DNA of 64,000 bases from Numida meleagris (lineage: Eukaryota; Chordata; Aves; Galliformes; Numididae), in NCBI RefSeq assembly GCF_002078875.1, contig NC_034411.1, forward strand, positions 1,109,410-1,173,409. The letters run 5' to 3'. The notes under the pieces are model-generated. The model saw nothing but the letters and a program-made list of their open reading frames with translations, ran no database searches and had not been told where the DNA came from. This document shows positions 37,501 through 48,013 of this stretch, piece by piece. Each line of letters begins with the position of its first letter. The first letter of the stretch is position 1. Made by a program: the position numbers and the translations under genes.

Positions 37501-40500
37501 TGATGCTCAAAGATTGCCCTGTTTTACAAGCATATTTTCTTAATTGTGTCACCTTGTACTGTAAGTATGTCAGAGGGGAAACATTTGCAAGTGATTAGAT
37601 ATGGACCTCTGTGTCACCAAATGTATGAGGTACATACCCTTATAGGATATAATTTTGATCTTTTAATATGCGGCCATTGACCCAGACTTGTTATTATCTA
37701 TTATAGTTTATAATAATGTATCTCTTTATGATTAAATGATGATGCCCGGCAGAACACTATGATTAGCATTTCAGTTATTTATAGATTATGTCAGAGCAGT
37801 AATAAACATAAAATGCTGTTAATGTGTGGCTAATGAAATCTGGACATGAACAAGTTTATGAATTGATATAATTCATTTGAGTGTTCTAACTGAGCTGCTG
37901 GTTCTCGTCATAATTCAAAAGCTTAGCAGGGTTCACCGATTAGGTGGTAGACTAATTTGCTACAAAAAGTCAATGGGTTTTCATCGTCTTGGGCTATCAT
38001 ACACAGCATGGCTGATTGCATAAGGACTATACAAAGTAATTCTCATAAATATATTTATTAAGCTTAATATGTTTTGTGAGGTTAGGATGGAATCAGCTAG
38101 TGCACAACATATGTGGAACAAAATCACAGTGTGTTAGATACTAAAAAGATATGTTCAGTAAAATCATTCAAGACCAGATCGATGAGGGAGTTATTTGAAT
38201 TTTAAAAAGAGAGCAATTCAATATCAAATATAAATGAGAACCATAAAGAATGATGCAGATGATTGACTGAGTGTGCTTGACGTTTATTTTACTTTGGCAT
38301 CATAATTTCATTTCATGCTACAAATGCAGTTTTAAACTTAGGTTACATAGTGCTGGAATAGCTGAGTGTGTTTGCAGAGCTAATAGCAGTGCTGCTTTCC
38401 TGTGGCTAGGAAAAACTGAGGCACATCTCACACAAGAGTGTGTGTTCCCACTTCTTCCAGTAGTGGAGGTTCCTGAACACTACCTGTCCTTTTATAGCAT
38501 TGTCTCTTGGTAACAACATACCCTGAGTCCTGATCTTCAAAAAAAGGGTGTTTGTAGACTGTTACATGCAGTTGGTTTGATTTGGTTTGGTTTGGCTTGG
38601 TTTAGCCAATGGGCAAGTAGTGCATTGAATGTCATTTCCTCTTTGGGGTCTTTAATTTTCATCAAGGCCTGTTGGTTGTTTTTTTTCCCACCCCTTCTCT
38701 GTGACAGCATCCACCGATGGTTTCATTAGGGATGAACACCTGAGCAGAGCGCTCTATGACACCCAGAAATGCTCTGAAAGTGCTAGGCTAGCTAGTATTC
38801 ACTGTATAATTCTGTTTTTTTCCCCACACCTTTATGTTCTCCATAATGCACCATTTTAGAACGCTTTGTGTGAAGATGTGTGCACAAGCTGACTAGGCTC
38901 CTTTGTGAAGAAAGAGAATCAACTCTGAGTCTACACAGAACCCCAAAGACATTAGAAGAGCTCTTAGATTAGGTAAATAGCTGAACTTTATTCATTTTTA
39001 ATACTAGCATACCTAATTAACAAACAGTATTAATGCATCTAAAAATAGTGTAAAGAAGCAAAACTGAACAATCAGAAATGATTTTGTTCCGCTACTTATT
39101 CAAGAGTCTAACAGGATTATTTATGATATGACTGTGGAACGCTGTCTTGTTAACAATATTAGTCACAAAATCATCAATTTTTTTTTTGTTTGTTTAAAAA
39201 TCTATGTCATAATTAAAGGAAGAGGGAAGCGCCACTTGAGGAAATGGGCATACAGTTCTGCAATCGTCTCTTATTCCAACAAGAGTCCAGAAAAAGCCTT
39301 TTGTATTCCCCTCTCGCATTTGTATCTTGACCCAACATTTGATCCATATGAGGCCCTGCTCTCTAATCTTCACTATCAGATTTTTCTCTGTTGCTTCCCA
39401 ATATCGTTCACATTACATGCATTCCTCCCCTGCATTACATAAATCTTTGTCTTGTCTGCGCAAAAAGAGACCGGTGTAGCTATAACCCACGCACCCCAAT
39501 CGCTCTTCTCCCTCTCCCCAGGTGGTTGCTGCAGAGCTCCTTGGAAGATTTGAAGAAATTAAGAAATGCATTCGTAGCCTTTTCTACTCTGCAGAGGTAG
39601 TGAGCTGAAAACCATCAGAAAGATTCGTAGGTCAGAAAAGTCCTTCCCCTCAGCAATGCCTCCTTCATGTAAGATCTGAAAAGAGAACCTCTTTCACATC
39701 TGTTTGCTATCTGCAATATCATATTCCATATGATCCCCCCCCACACACACTGTTTGCAGTTTGTTTTAAATTTTAGTTAATTAAAAATACAGTCGATATT
39801 TTTTTTTTCCTGCGTCACAAATGAGAATGCTAACATTTCATTTATAAAGTGATATGTGGTTCAACTTCTGCTCTTGCTATTTTCAAGAGGCCAGTGATTA
39901 AAAAACCTATGTGGAATATGCTCTATTATTGCCCTCTCTAGGCTTGTCGCATAAAACCTTAAAGGTTCTGGTGCTAAATCCCCAAGGCAGCGTTTTGATA
40001 CATGCCAGATGTTTACTCATGGGAGAGATAAATGTTTAATAATTTTTGCTATTGTTACTGTTTTTACAATGTGTTATACTGCTATGGCTTGCTGAGGGTA
40101 AAGCTCTGTTTTGCTGAAGGAACAGGCATATAATAAGTAAGATGTTTACATTGCCATCATCTTGGTTTCGCTAGCAACATGGGAGATTTCAACTCAATGC
40201 ACAAGTAGCCCGAGTCTCTCAGAGCTGACAAAGGGCCTTAACTGGGCAACTTGAAATCTGGTTTCAGGGAAGAAAGCTTGCTAAACCCTCCAGTTGGTTT
40301 TGAAAGTCTGAAACTTCGTTTGATTTCGAGGAACAACTCGGAAGCTATTCACACAGCTTTCAGTGGAAGGCAACAAGAAGAAAGGGCTGGGCCTGCTGTG
40401 TTTCTCTGTCTAAGAGGAGTAGCACAAATCCCATTTGCCTGTGGTATTTGCATTTGTATCTCCAGTGTAATAAACCAATGCTCATCTTCCTGAATCAGAG

Positions 40501-43500
40501 ATGTGCTATATATTTTTAAAAATAATATTATATACTTCAGTGAAATAGATGAAGTTGATCCCTGTTGAAATACTGATAATGTCAACAGAATTACTCTGGC
40601 TTTTGGAGCCAGTGGGAGCTGACAAGAAAAGGAAAATGGAAATCATCTGGATAGAGACTATAATGATAAGAGAATGTTGTGCATTCCAAGCACAAACCAT
40701 AAGGCATCCAGGAAGAGACTTGAAGGTTGGGTTTGTGTGTGTGTTTTTCATTCTGTCTTTCCAGATAAGCAAGAGGGCTGTACTTTGTTTTGTTTATTTT
40801 TCTTATCATACATAGGGAACCATAATTTCATACTGCCTTTTCTTATTATCTTTTTCTCAGTCTCTTTTCTGTTGTGTATCATTGGGGAGAGAGTTTGACA
40901 ATACAGATATTCTAATCAGAATGCATCTTAAGGCTTTCTCACTGGTGAGAACTGCCTTATGTGGGATATATATATGCATATATATGTATACACATACACA
41001 TATCTTTAAAAAGTTCTACCTTTGTAGAAGCCCTAATGTGCCTTATAAATAGGTACACACATACACTCCTTTATTGAGAGCAAAAACGTTCACTCTTCAG
41101 TATTCAGAGGCTATACTTGGTTTTGCTGCTGTTCAGCACAGCCAGGTAAGATGGGATGGATGTACCTTTCCCATCTCGGTTCTGCTCTGGTCCCCTTAAG
41201 GAGGACAAACACTTGGCTGCTGTTATCTTTGCCAGATGAATGACATTTTCTTTCACTCAGTGGATGTGCTCAGGGTGGCAGTTTAGTCATGGTCTACGTC
41301 AAGGGCCATATGCCATCGTCTGACCAGCAGTCTGGGCTATCTTACCAGGGCAGTGCTTCTCAGCACTTGTCTTTCTGCTGCTTTTTCTGATGTCGGATGA
41401 AAAAACAAGCTCAAAATCAAGTCCTAGAGTTATCTTCTAGTTCCACAGGTGTGAGTTACTCATCTGTCCAAGTTTGTGAGTACCATGCAATCACCAGAGA
41501 CCATACAATTAGCATTCAGATAGGCTGTAGGCTGCCTCCAGACTTCAGGAAGATGCTATGGTGGAGCATCTTAGGGTGATTAGAGCTCTGCTGGACCTGA
41601 GGGAATGGCTTGTGGCAGGTTTGGATAAGTCTGGATTTCAGGTGCAGCCAAGAGGAACTCTTATCTGCAAATCCTGTCCCTTCTTTGATGTTTCAAGAAC
41701 TATGAAGTAGTTGTTAGTACAATGGTGCAGTATTTTTTTTTTTATGAATAACTTTAAAATCTTCCTGGGTAAATTAGTGGTAAATATCCTCTGTAGCTGA
41801 GCAATATCTGAAGTCGCTGAGTACAATTTCCCTTGTATGTCCCATATCAAGAAGGAGGAGGGGAAGGGCAACAGAAAATGTGTCTGTCTCAAGTGACTGT
41901 ATGTGAGTATGTCCTAGTTAGTCAGCGTGTGATCAGTGCTCATTTCAAAGAACACCTATGGAAAAGTGACCTTCATTTAGTAGCCAGGAGCATCCTCAAA
42001 AAGATAAATTTCTTTAAAAAAAAAAAGGCAGAATTTACCTCCGTTGTCTCTCTACTTGTCCTGAAGGGCAAGCAAGGTAACATGGAACTGAGGATCCATC
42101 TAATTTAAGAAGGATGTTTGCTGAGCTCTTTCTCTCATGCACACGCACTCTTTCACTTATTCACCTTTCTCACTGCATTATCTTAATGAAATGAAGTAAC
42201 ATTCCACCCGTGCCCCCCCGCCCTGTCTTTCCACTTCACCCTTGTCTAGAACTTGTAATTGCTTATTGCAGCATTTTTAGGCTCTAGATCCTCATTGTTT
42301 AGACACTGAGGACCTAATTCTGTTGTCCTGAATAAGGATTGCAAAGTTGGATACACACCAAAATCGGGAAAGAGTTCATGATTATAGAACTGTGTCATAT
42401 ATTTCTCTTAGCCAAGTGAAACTGATGAAAAGTCTTATTCTGTGAAATGACATCATTCTCAAAGGAGGAGGAAAAATTAGGAATATAGGTCAGATTGCTT
42501 TCAGAATTAGTCTGATTTTTAACACGAAGGAAAAGAGCGGTAATCTGTAAATTTGTAAGACTGGCATCCTGTGTAGTACACAAAGTAGTCTTTGAGAATT
42601 CTGAGAAATAATGTTTGAAGGTTTAACTAAGCAACAAGGCAGTTTTTAACAAGCAGTGAGGATGCAGTGTGATAGGAGCCACTTGAAAAGGGTATCCAAG
42701 CCCAAAGCTGGAGCTAGCTACTTAAATCTAGATTTCCATTTTGCATATATCATGAATTTGCAGATCAACTGTTAATAAATAAAAAAATAAGAGATGGTGC
42801 TGTCACTTGCAAGCTGGTAAAATTCTGATGAAATGCACATTGAAGTAGTTTATCAGTATTTACCTGTCTGCAGAAAATAAAATATCCAGCTTTGTTTGTA
42901 TGGCATAAGAGAGCCCTGGGCACATTTCTAATTCATCAGCCTAACAAACTTCAAATTCTTTGTATGCATACTGCACGAAAGAAGTATTGCACTTCAGAAA
43001 TTTCCATTTGAATAGGTTAGCCCAATAATCTTCAGGCATTTTTTTTTTCTTTTTTTGTATCTGACTTCATGCTGTATTTTAGTATTGTTCTTGGCAACGT
43101 GCTTTACCCTGGAAAGCATTTTTAATAGCTTCGAGAACTTGGCTAGCTGTTTTTTCCAAAATGTTCACCTTAACTGTAATCAGAAAGATTTGCTTTACAA
43201 AAAAAGGCTTACTACTTTTAAAAATTTATTTTATTTCTTTCCATATAAAATACTATGAGTCCCCGAGGCAGTTAATAGTAATGTTTAGACTCTGGGTGAG
43301 AAGAAAAGATCTTTTCTGTAGATTGTTGTCATGTTGTTAGAGTTAGGGACTTTTAGATCGTATCCTTATGTCCCTACTCATGATAATAGTTTGTGTTGTG
43401 TTACCAGCTAAGTTTGTAGAAAACAAGTAGTTTTCAGGGCATTTTCCACAAGCACAGATTATGTCAGAACAAAAGATAGTTAACATATTCAAAAACTTAT

Positions 43501-46500
43501 CAATGTTCTTCCCAATTCCTGATGTGTAAGCAGGATCACATTGCTAAACATCTTTTCAAAGTTATCTTTCTAATCATTGATGCCTGAGTTACAGAATAAA
43601 AGTAGAGGTAGTCGTGAATACAGTAGCAGTAACAATTATATTTAATTATGGCTCTTGTTGAGTTTTAACATTATATCTGACAAGTAACGCGAAGAAAATC
43701 CAGGGATTCTTAAAGTTAGGCCCAGACCAGGTTACTGAGAGGGCTTTATTATAGATGCATTGTTATTCCTTTTCAGTGTTCAATGTGCAAAAGATGAACC
43801 ATTACTACTGTTCTTTTTTTTTTAACATATGAAGTGTTTGAGATAAAATTATAGAAAACAATGTCCAGCTGTATATTTCTAAAGAGACAAGTTGAATGCC
43901 TAGGGAAAACAGTAGAACTGATTTCTGAACTTCTACATTCTGCCGCAGGGAACGGAGGAATGTCCTGACCTTGACAAAATGTAATTACGAATTTCTTAAC
44001 TTTTCTGAGCAACTGGCTGGTCTTGAAATTCCATCCAGGCTCCTCCCATTGCACTGGACAGTGAGTCTGCTGTCTCACAGCAGGGCTTTCTGGAAGAGGT
44101 TCTCATAAAGAGAGGTCCTGCGAGGTTGCCCAAGAGGAGGGGCAGCTGGGGAAGCTGTTTGTCTTTGGGTGCTTAACTCCAGGGATCATTTTAAATGTAA
44201 CACTCCTGAACTTACTCCTGCTGTTTAATGTTGTATTTCTGTTTTGGCTGACCTCTGCAGTCATTATGGATTCAAATGCGAAAACCAGGTGGCTACTTAG
44301 AACCCCCGATTCATGAGAAGTGATGGTGAGTTCAGTGATCTGGTAGCTCCATCATCAGACTGATGATCGTCTCTGAAATTTATATAAATGTGGCACCTCG
44401 CCTCCCCATTTATTCAAGTTCCTGAGATCCTTTATCTTTACACTTATGTATTGGCTGTGAGGTTGAGACCCTTGCAGTAGCAAAGGATGATGTAATGGAC
44501 ATTCAAAACAGAGAGCAAGGAATAAAAGAAACAGGAACTTTTTTAGTTCAGGATTTTTAATTCACTTTCAGTGTTTGGATACAGGAGAGCTGTAGAAATG
44601 ATTTGCAAAGATTTAGATTGTCAATTAGTGCTTTACTGTTCTAAAAAATTGCACCTAGCATCTTTTGTTTTGGTCAGCCTAAATATAGAAATCATTTCTG
44701 TTGTACGCAGTGTACATGTTTTTTGGAAACCACAGAAGACAAGAGGCTATAGAATCCAATACCCTCGGTTTTCTTGCTATAGCCATCAAACCATCAGACA
44801 CTTAGGAGCTGATATACAACAGAGGGAGTAAAAGGCAAGTGTAAATTAATTCACATTTTTAAAGAATAGCATAATAATTGCTCCTTCTGTAATTCTTTTC
44901 TCGTGTTTCTTTTAGTTGTGGAGAGGCAGGATTTTATATTTGTTAAACATGTTATAGGACAATTACCTCTGTTTCAACCAAGCCTGAGTTGATAACTGCA
45001 TTGTAATGCATTGTAGCATATAGAGTTCAGAACTAGCATTTCCTTCCTATGTTGACATCTTTGTAATTATGTTGATTAATAAATAATAAATTTGGATAGA
45101 AAGAGGGAGTAACAGCAGGAATGCAGTTGGTAGGTACCACGGGGCTATTTCAGCTGGGAGAGCCTATATTTGGAAGATTAAATTTATTTTAACATAACAT
45201 TTTTTTGTGTTTTTTTTTATAACTTACATATTTCTTCTGTGTGTATACAAATAAGCATGTGCATATAATAAAAAGCTATGCATTTCCACTATCTTTATAC
45301 ACAGAATTAGACAGAAAAAGGAGAGGAGCTACAATAGATTGTGTGCTACAGAGCAACATAAATGGGTTGTGGTCTTAACATAGCTTCTCCTGATTACTGG
45401 TAAAAAACTAATTAGGTTTTGTCATTTATTCACTTGGAGTTTTGTCTCATTGAAACCTTGCTACTCTATTTAACCTAGTTCTAGTCTGCAAATATCTTCT
45501 GCCATGTTACGTTATGCTTTTTTGCTTAAATTAACTCCTGAATAATACAGCATAGTACATACAGGAGAATGAAAAGTTTTCACATTTTTAATACAAGACT
45601 GATTTTATTATATTACTAGAGAAATAAGTTAGATTGCTCTTGCAGTCTCAATAAATCACACATGAAGTCTTCTTTTTTTCTAAATTAAATTTTTATTTAA
45701 ATAAAAGTGTTATGTTTGTATTTGAACTGACAGCTAAATCTGATAATTAGAGTGCATGAAGTTGGCTTTGATTGGCATTGTAATTGGATTGTCATTGGGC
45801 TGAAAACCTATTATCTTTGGATCATGCCCCATGAAATCTGTTGAAGAAACTTTGCTGCCAGTCATTAAAGCCACCATCTTGGCTTACAAATTAGGTTTGA
45901 AAGGCTTTTTACCACTGGGAATGTAATTTAAACCACTGCAATTGCACTCCCATTAATTAAAATTATATTGAAATTATGGTTCATTTTCTAAATATTTTTT
46001 TCATATTTTATTAGACATACTTATTACTAAATGCTTAACAAATTACATAGCAGAGCTAGTAAAATTATATTTTAAGATAATGCATCATTTCAGCACATGC
46101 TACTCAGCATTAGTGGAATTAGCGTGTTCATCATTAAAGGATACACTATTTATGTTTTTCATTAATGTTTTTCATTAAAAATAAAATATAAAACATTAAA
46201 AAAACACGCTTCCACTGAAAATTATAATTAATGATAGTAACAAAGACAGATGGAATCCATTTTGAAGTTGGCTTTGTTTATTAGACTGTTTTTCACAGGT
46301 ATATTTTCTGCATACATCACAGATGAATGTACTACACTGTGCAGAGACATTAATAGAACAATATTATTTTTTTCCATGTAGCACGAATTGACACTTAAGC
46401 TGTGATCAAAGTTGGTCATCCTCACCATATAGACTATCCCCTTCACAAAGGCCCTGCCACTCTGATGCTGAGGGAATAAGCAGAGGACTTAAGGAGGAAT

Positions 46501-46925
46501 GTATCCTCAGGAGCCTTTAGACCAGGCCAGCACTCAGCCCTGGGCTCACTGCTGAAACCGTTTGCTCACTGTGAGCACACAGCAGGTCTGGGGCATCTTG
46601 CCTTCCTATGTCCTCCTCCCTCCAGAAGTTCCACCACCGAGGGCCACTATCTGTCGTTCAGCATTTAGAGCATAGCATTTCACTTGGAGGCAATGTTCAC
46701 TTCTGCACAAAGAAATGTTTAATTTCAGAGCAGCCTTTTTTAAATATGAGGAGTCATATGAGCAGAACCTGCCAGGATGAACTCTAATATAAGGAGCAGG
46801 TGGACTCTCTTTACCTTATTGGACTGGAAATGACTTAGCCTACTGAAGAACTCCAAGGAACTCTTAAGAAAAGGGAGGACTACAGGAAGAGAAAAGCCCT
46901 TAATGACAAGCCATTTTTCTTCTAC
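28541..46925. other. Long unique non-coding stretch with simple repeats
   Basis: No gene, RNA gene or well-preserved transposon recognised over about 18 kb. Simple sequence includes an A-rich (AAAAAAAG)n tract at 28629-28670, T19 at 36005-36023, an A/C tract with two 12-bp copies of aaaacccacaca at 36789-36812, (GGTTT)n at about 38572-38606, a TA/TGCATA block at 40968-41001, an exact quasi-palindrome ATCATCAG-A-CTGATGAT at 44351-44367, and an exact 13-bp duplication (atgtttttcatta) at 46152-46177. The minus frame 32982-33383 (133 codons) starts at GTG and has no family resemblance. The segment around 45,680-46,220 is very AT-rich. Confidence 0.5.
45771..45885. promoter_or_regulatory. Clustered CCAAT-type, SOX-type and YY1-type motifs
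   Basis: ATTGG (inverted CCAAT) occurs at 45771-45775, 45783-45787 and 45794-45798, alternating with ATTGT cores at about 45777-45781 and 45788-45792. At 45868-45885 the inverted repeat AAGCC..GGCTT encloses CCATCTT, the YY1 core. Three CCAAT boxes in 28 bp is unusual, but spacing and orientation alone do not prove function. Confidence 0.25.
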
Positions 46926-46989
46926 AGATACTAGATGATCTTTGAGGTCCTTTTCAACCTAGGCCATTCTATGATTCTGTGATTCTATG
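46926..46989 (+). mobile_element. CR1 LINE 3'-terminal fragment
   Basis: Only the 3' tail of a plus-strand CR1 is recognisable: the block ctagatgatctttgaggtcc, then three terminal octamers ATTCTATG, ATTCTGTG and ATTCTATG at 46966-46989. No ORF2 residue is identifiable upstream, so it is a severely 5'-truncated insertion. It sits about 100 bp before the LTR-like element. Confidence 0.88.
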
Positions 46990-47083
46990 ATACCCTGAAA
47001 TTGTGATAGCTATTACATAGGAGATGAAAACATAGCAAACAGTGTGAAAAGCAATGTGACTAGGGATGAAAGCGGTCATTCTA

Positions 47084-47088
47084 ACATC
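47084..47088. repeat. Left 5-bp target-site duplication (ACATC)
   Basis: ACATC directly precedes the TGTGG start of the LTR-like element; the identical ACATC follows its terminal ACA at 48009-48013. A 5-bp duplication is the length made by the integrases of several retroviral classes. Confidence 0.55.
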
Positions 47089-47528
47089 TGTGGAGCATGG
47101 CCCAAGCATACCCTGCAGGAGGGGAGAGGTCATGCAAAACTAGAGAAAGGGACAGGGCGTAGGTCCAGTAGCCATCCTCTGGTGGATAACAAGGACTGCC
47201 CCTAGCTAAGCAGGCTGGATAAGGACATATCTATGCCTCTGTCACTCCCCTCACCTTGTCTATGCCTGACAGTCTGCGGCCTAGTACTCATGTCAAGGGC
47301 CTGAACTATGAAAAGAAGTTGTCGGGAAAAAAAGAAAGACTCGCCTTTGGCCAAAACACGGAGACCATAAAACTGTGTGATGATTAACCTATAAACAATC
47401 CCTCACATTTTTGGGAAATGAAAACAAGGTTTTAGGGAAGCAACAGAAGTTTCTCCGCTTTTCCGCAAAGTAATGTGATTTTCATACCCCTGCTTATATC
47501 TTAGTTCGCATACCTTGTAACAACAGTT

Positions 47529-47553
47529 CCCTCCCCCTCCCCCCCTCCCCTCC
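47529..47553 (-). promoter_or_regulatory. G-quadruplex motif on minus strand, within the LTR
   Basis: The plus strand has C-runs of 3, 5, 7, 4 and 2 separated by single T's. The minus strand therefore carries four G-runs of at least three with one-base loops, the strongest form of quadruplex consensus; the plus strand could form an i-motif. It lies about 30-60 bp upstream of the TATA-like elements, where GC-box (SP/KLF) sites usually sit in LTR promoters. Confidence 0.7.
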
Positions 47554-47729
47554 TTGCTTATCATGGCAAACTGCATGTAAAAAGGCTATAATCCATCCTG
47601 ATTGGATGCTGGACAACAGCTTTCGGAGCTCCCCTCATCTGGCCTAAGATCTCCGCAGTATGTGTGACCTCCCCCCACCTCCCCTTTGGACCCCAGCTCA
47701 CGATGGACATGTTGATGAGACAGGTCACG

Positions 47730-47812
47730 TAACCTTACCTACCCTAATTTACCTTCCCTGCAATTTGGATAACCTTACCCAACCTAATTTATCCTTACCT
47801 ACCCAAATTTAC
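47730..47812. repeat. Degenerate ~20-bp tandem units inside the LTR
   Basis: Four diverged units of the kind TAACCTTACC-ACCTAATTTA start near 47730, 47751, 47770 and 47791. Units one and three agree best. They are probably an internal duplication of the LTR leader region. Confidence 0.65.
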
Positions 47813-48008
47813 TTCTCCACCAGTATACTGATTAGTCATAGGCTAAGACATTGTTTGCTTAGCACATGTGATTGTAGATCATATGTGCAACAGCCTGTTC
47901 AGAATACATTTAATAAATTGTTTTTGTGCACCTGATCTGTATCAGTGAAGTGTGCTGTAGTCACTGTCTTCTCGCTGGGAGAAACAAACCAGGAAATGGG
48001 ATGGGACA

Positions 48009-48013
48009 ACATC
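48009..48013. repeat. Right 5-bp target-site duplication (ACATC)
   Basis: Exact partner of ACATC at 47084-47088, directly after the LTR's terminal ACA. Confidence 0.55.

Larger units (their letters stand above)
47089..48008 (+). mobile_element. Probable solo LTR of an endogenous retrovirus
   Basis: A 920-bp segment begins TGTGGAGC and ends GGGACA, giving the TG...CA ends of an LTR, and is flanked by exact ACATC 5-bp repeats. Inside, in order: a U3-like region; a C-run block at 47529-47553; TATA-like elements at about 47577-47590 (gtaaaaagg, ctataat); an inverted CCAAT (ATTGG) at about 47601; a CT-rich stretch with degenerate ~20-bp units; and AATAAA at about 47909 followed by a T/G-rich stretch, as at a retroviral poly-A site. 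No gag, pol or env sequence is found on either side, so this is best read as a solo LTR left by recombination between the two LTRs of a provirus. The 5-bp duplication favours a class III/ERVL-like or related lineage, but the family is not identified. The one 91-codon frame inside is not thought to be coding. Confidence 0.62.

Noticed and set aside
47321..47956. Alternative LTR start at TGTCGGGAAA with flanking GAAGT
   Set aside because: The matching GAAGT downstream is not preceded by a CA end; the 47089-48008 boundaries fit better.
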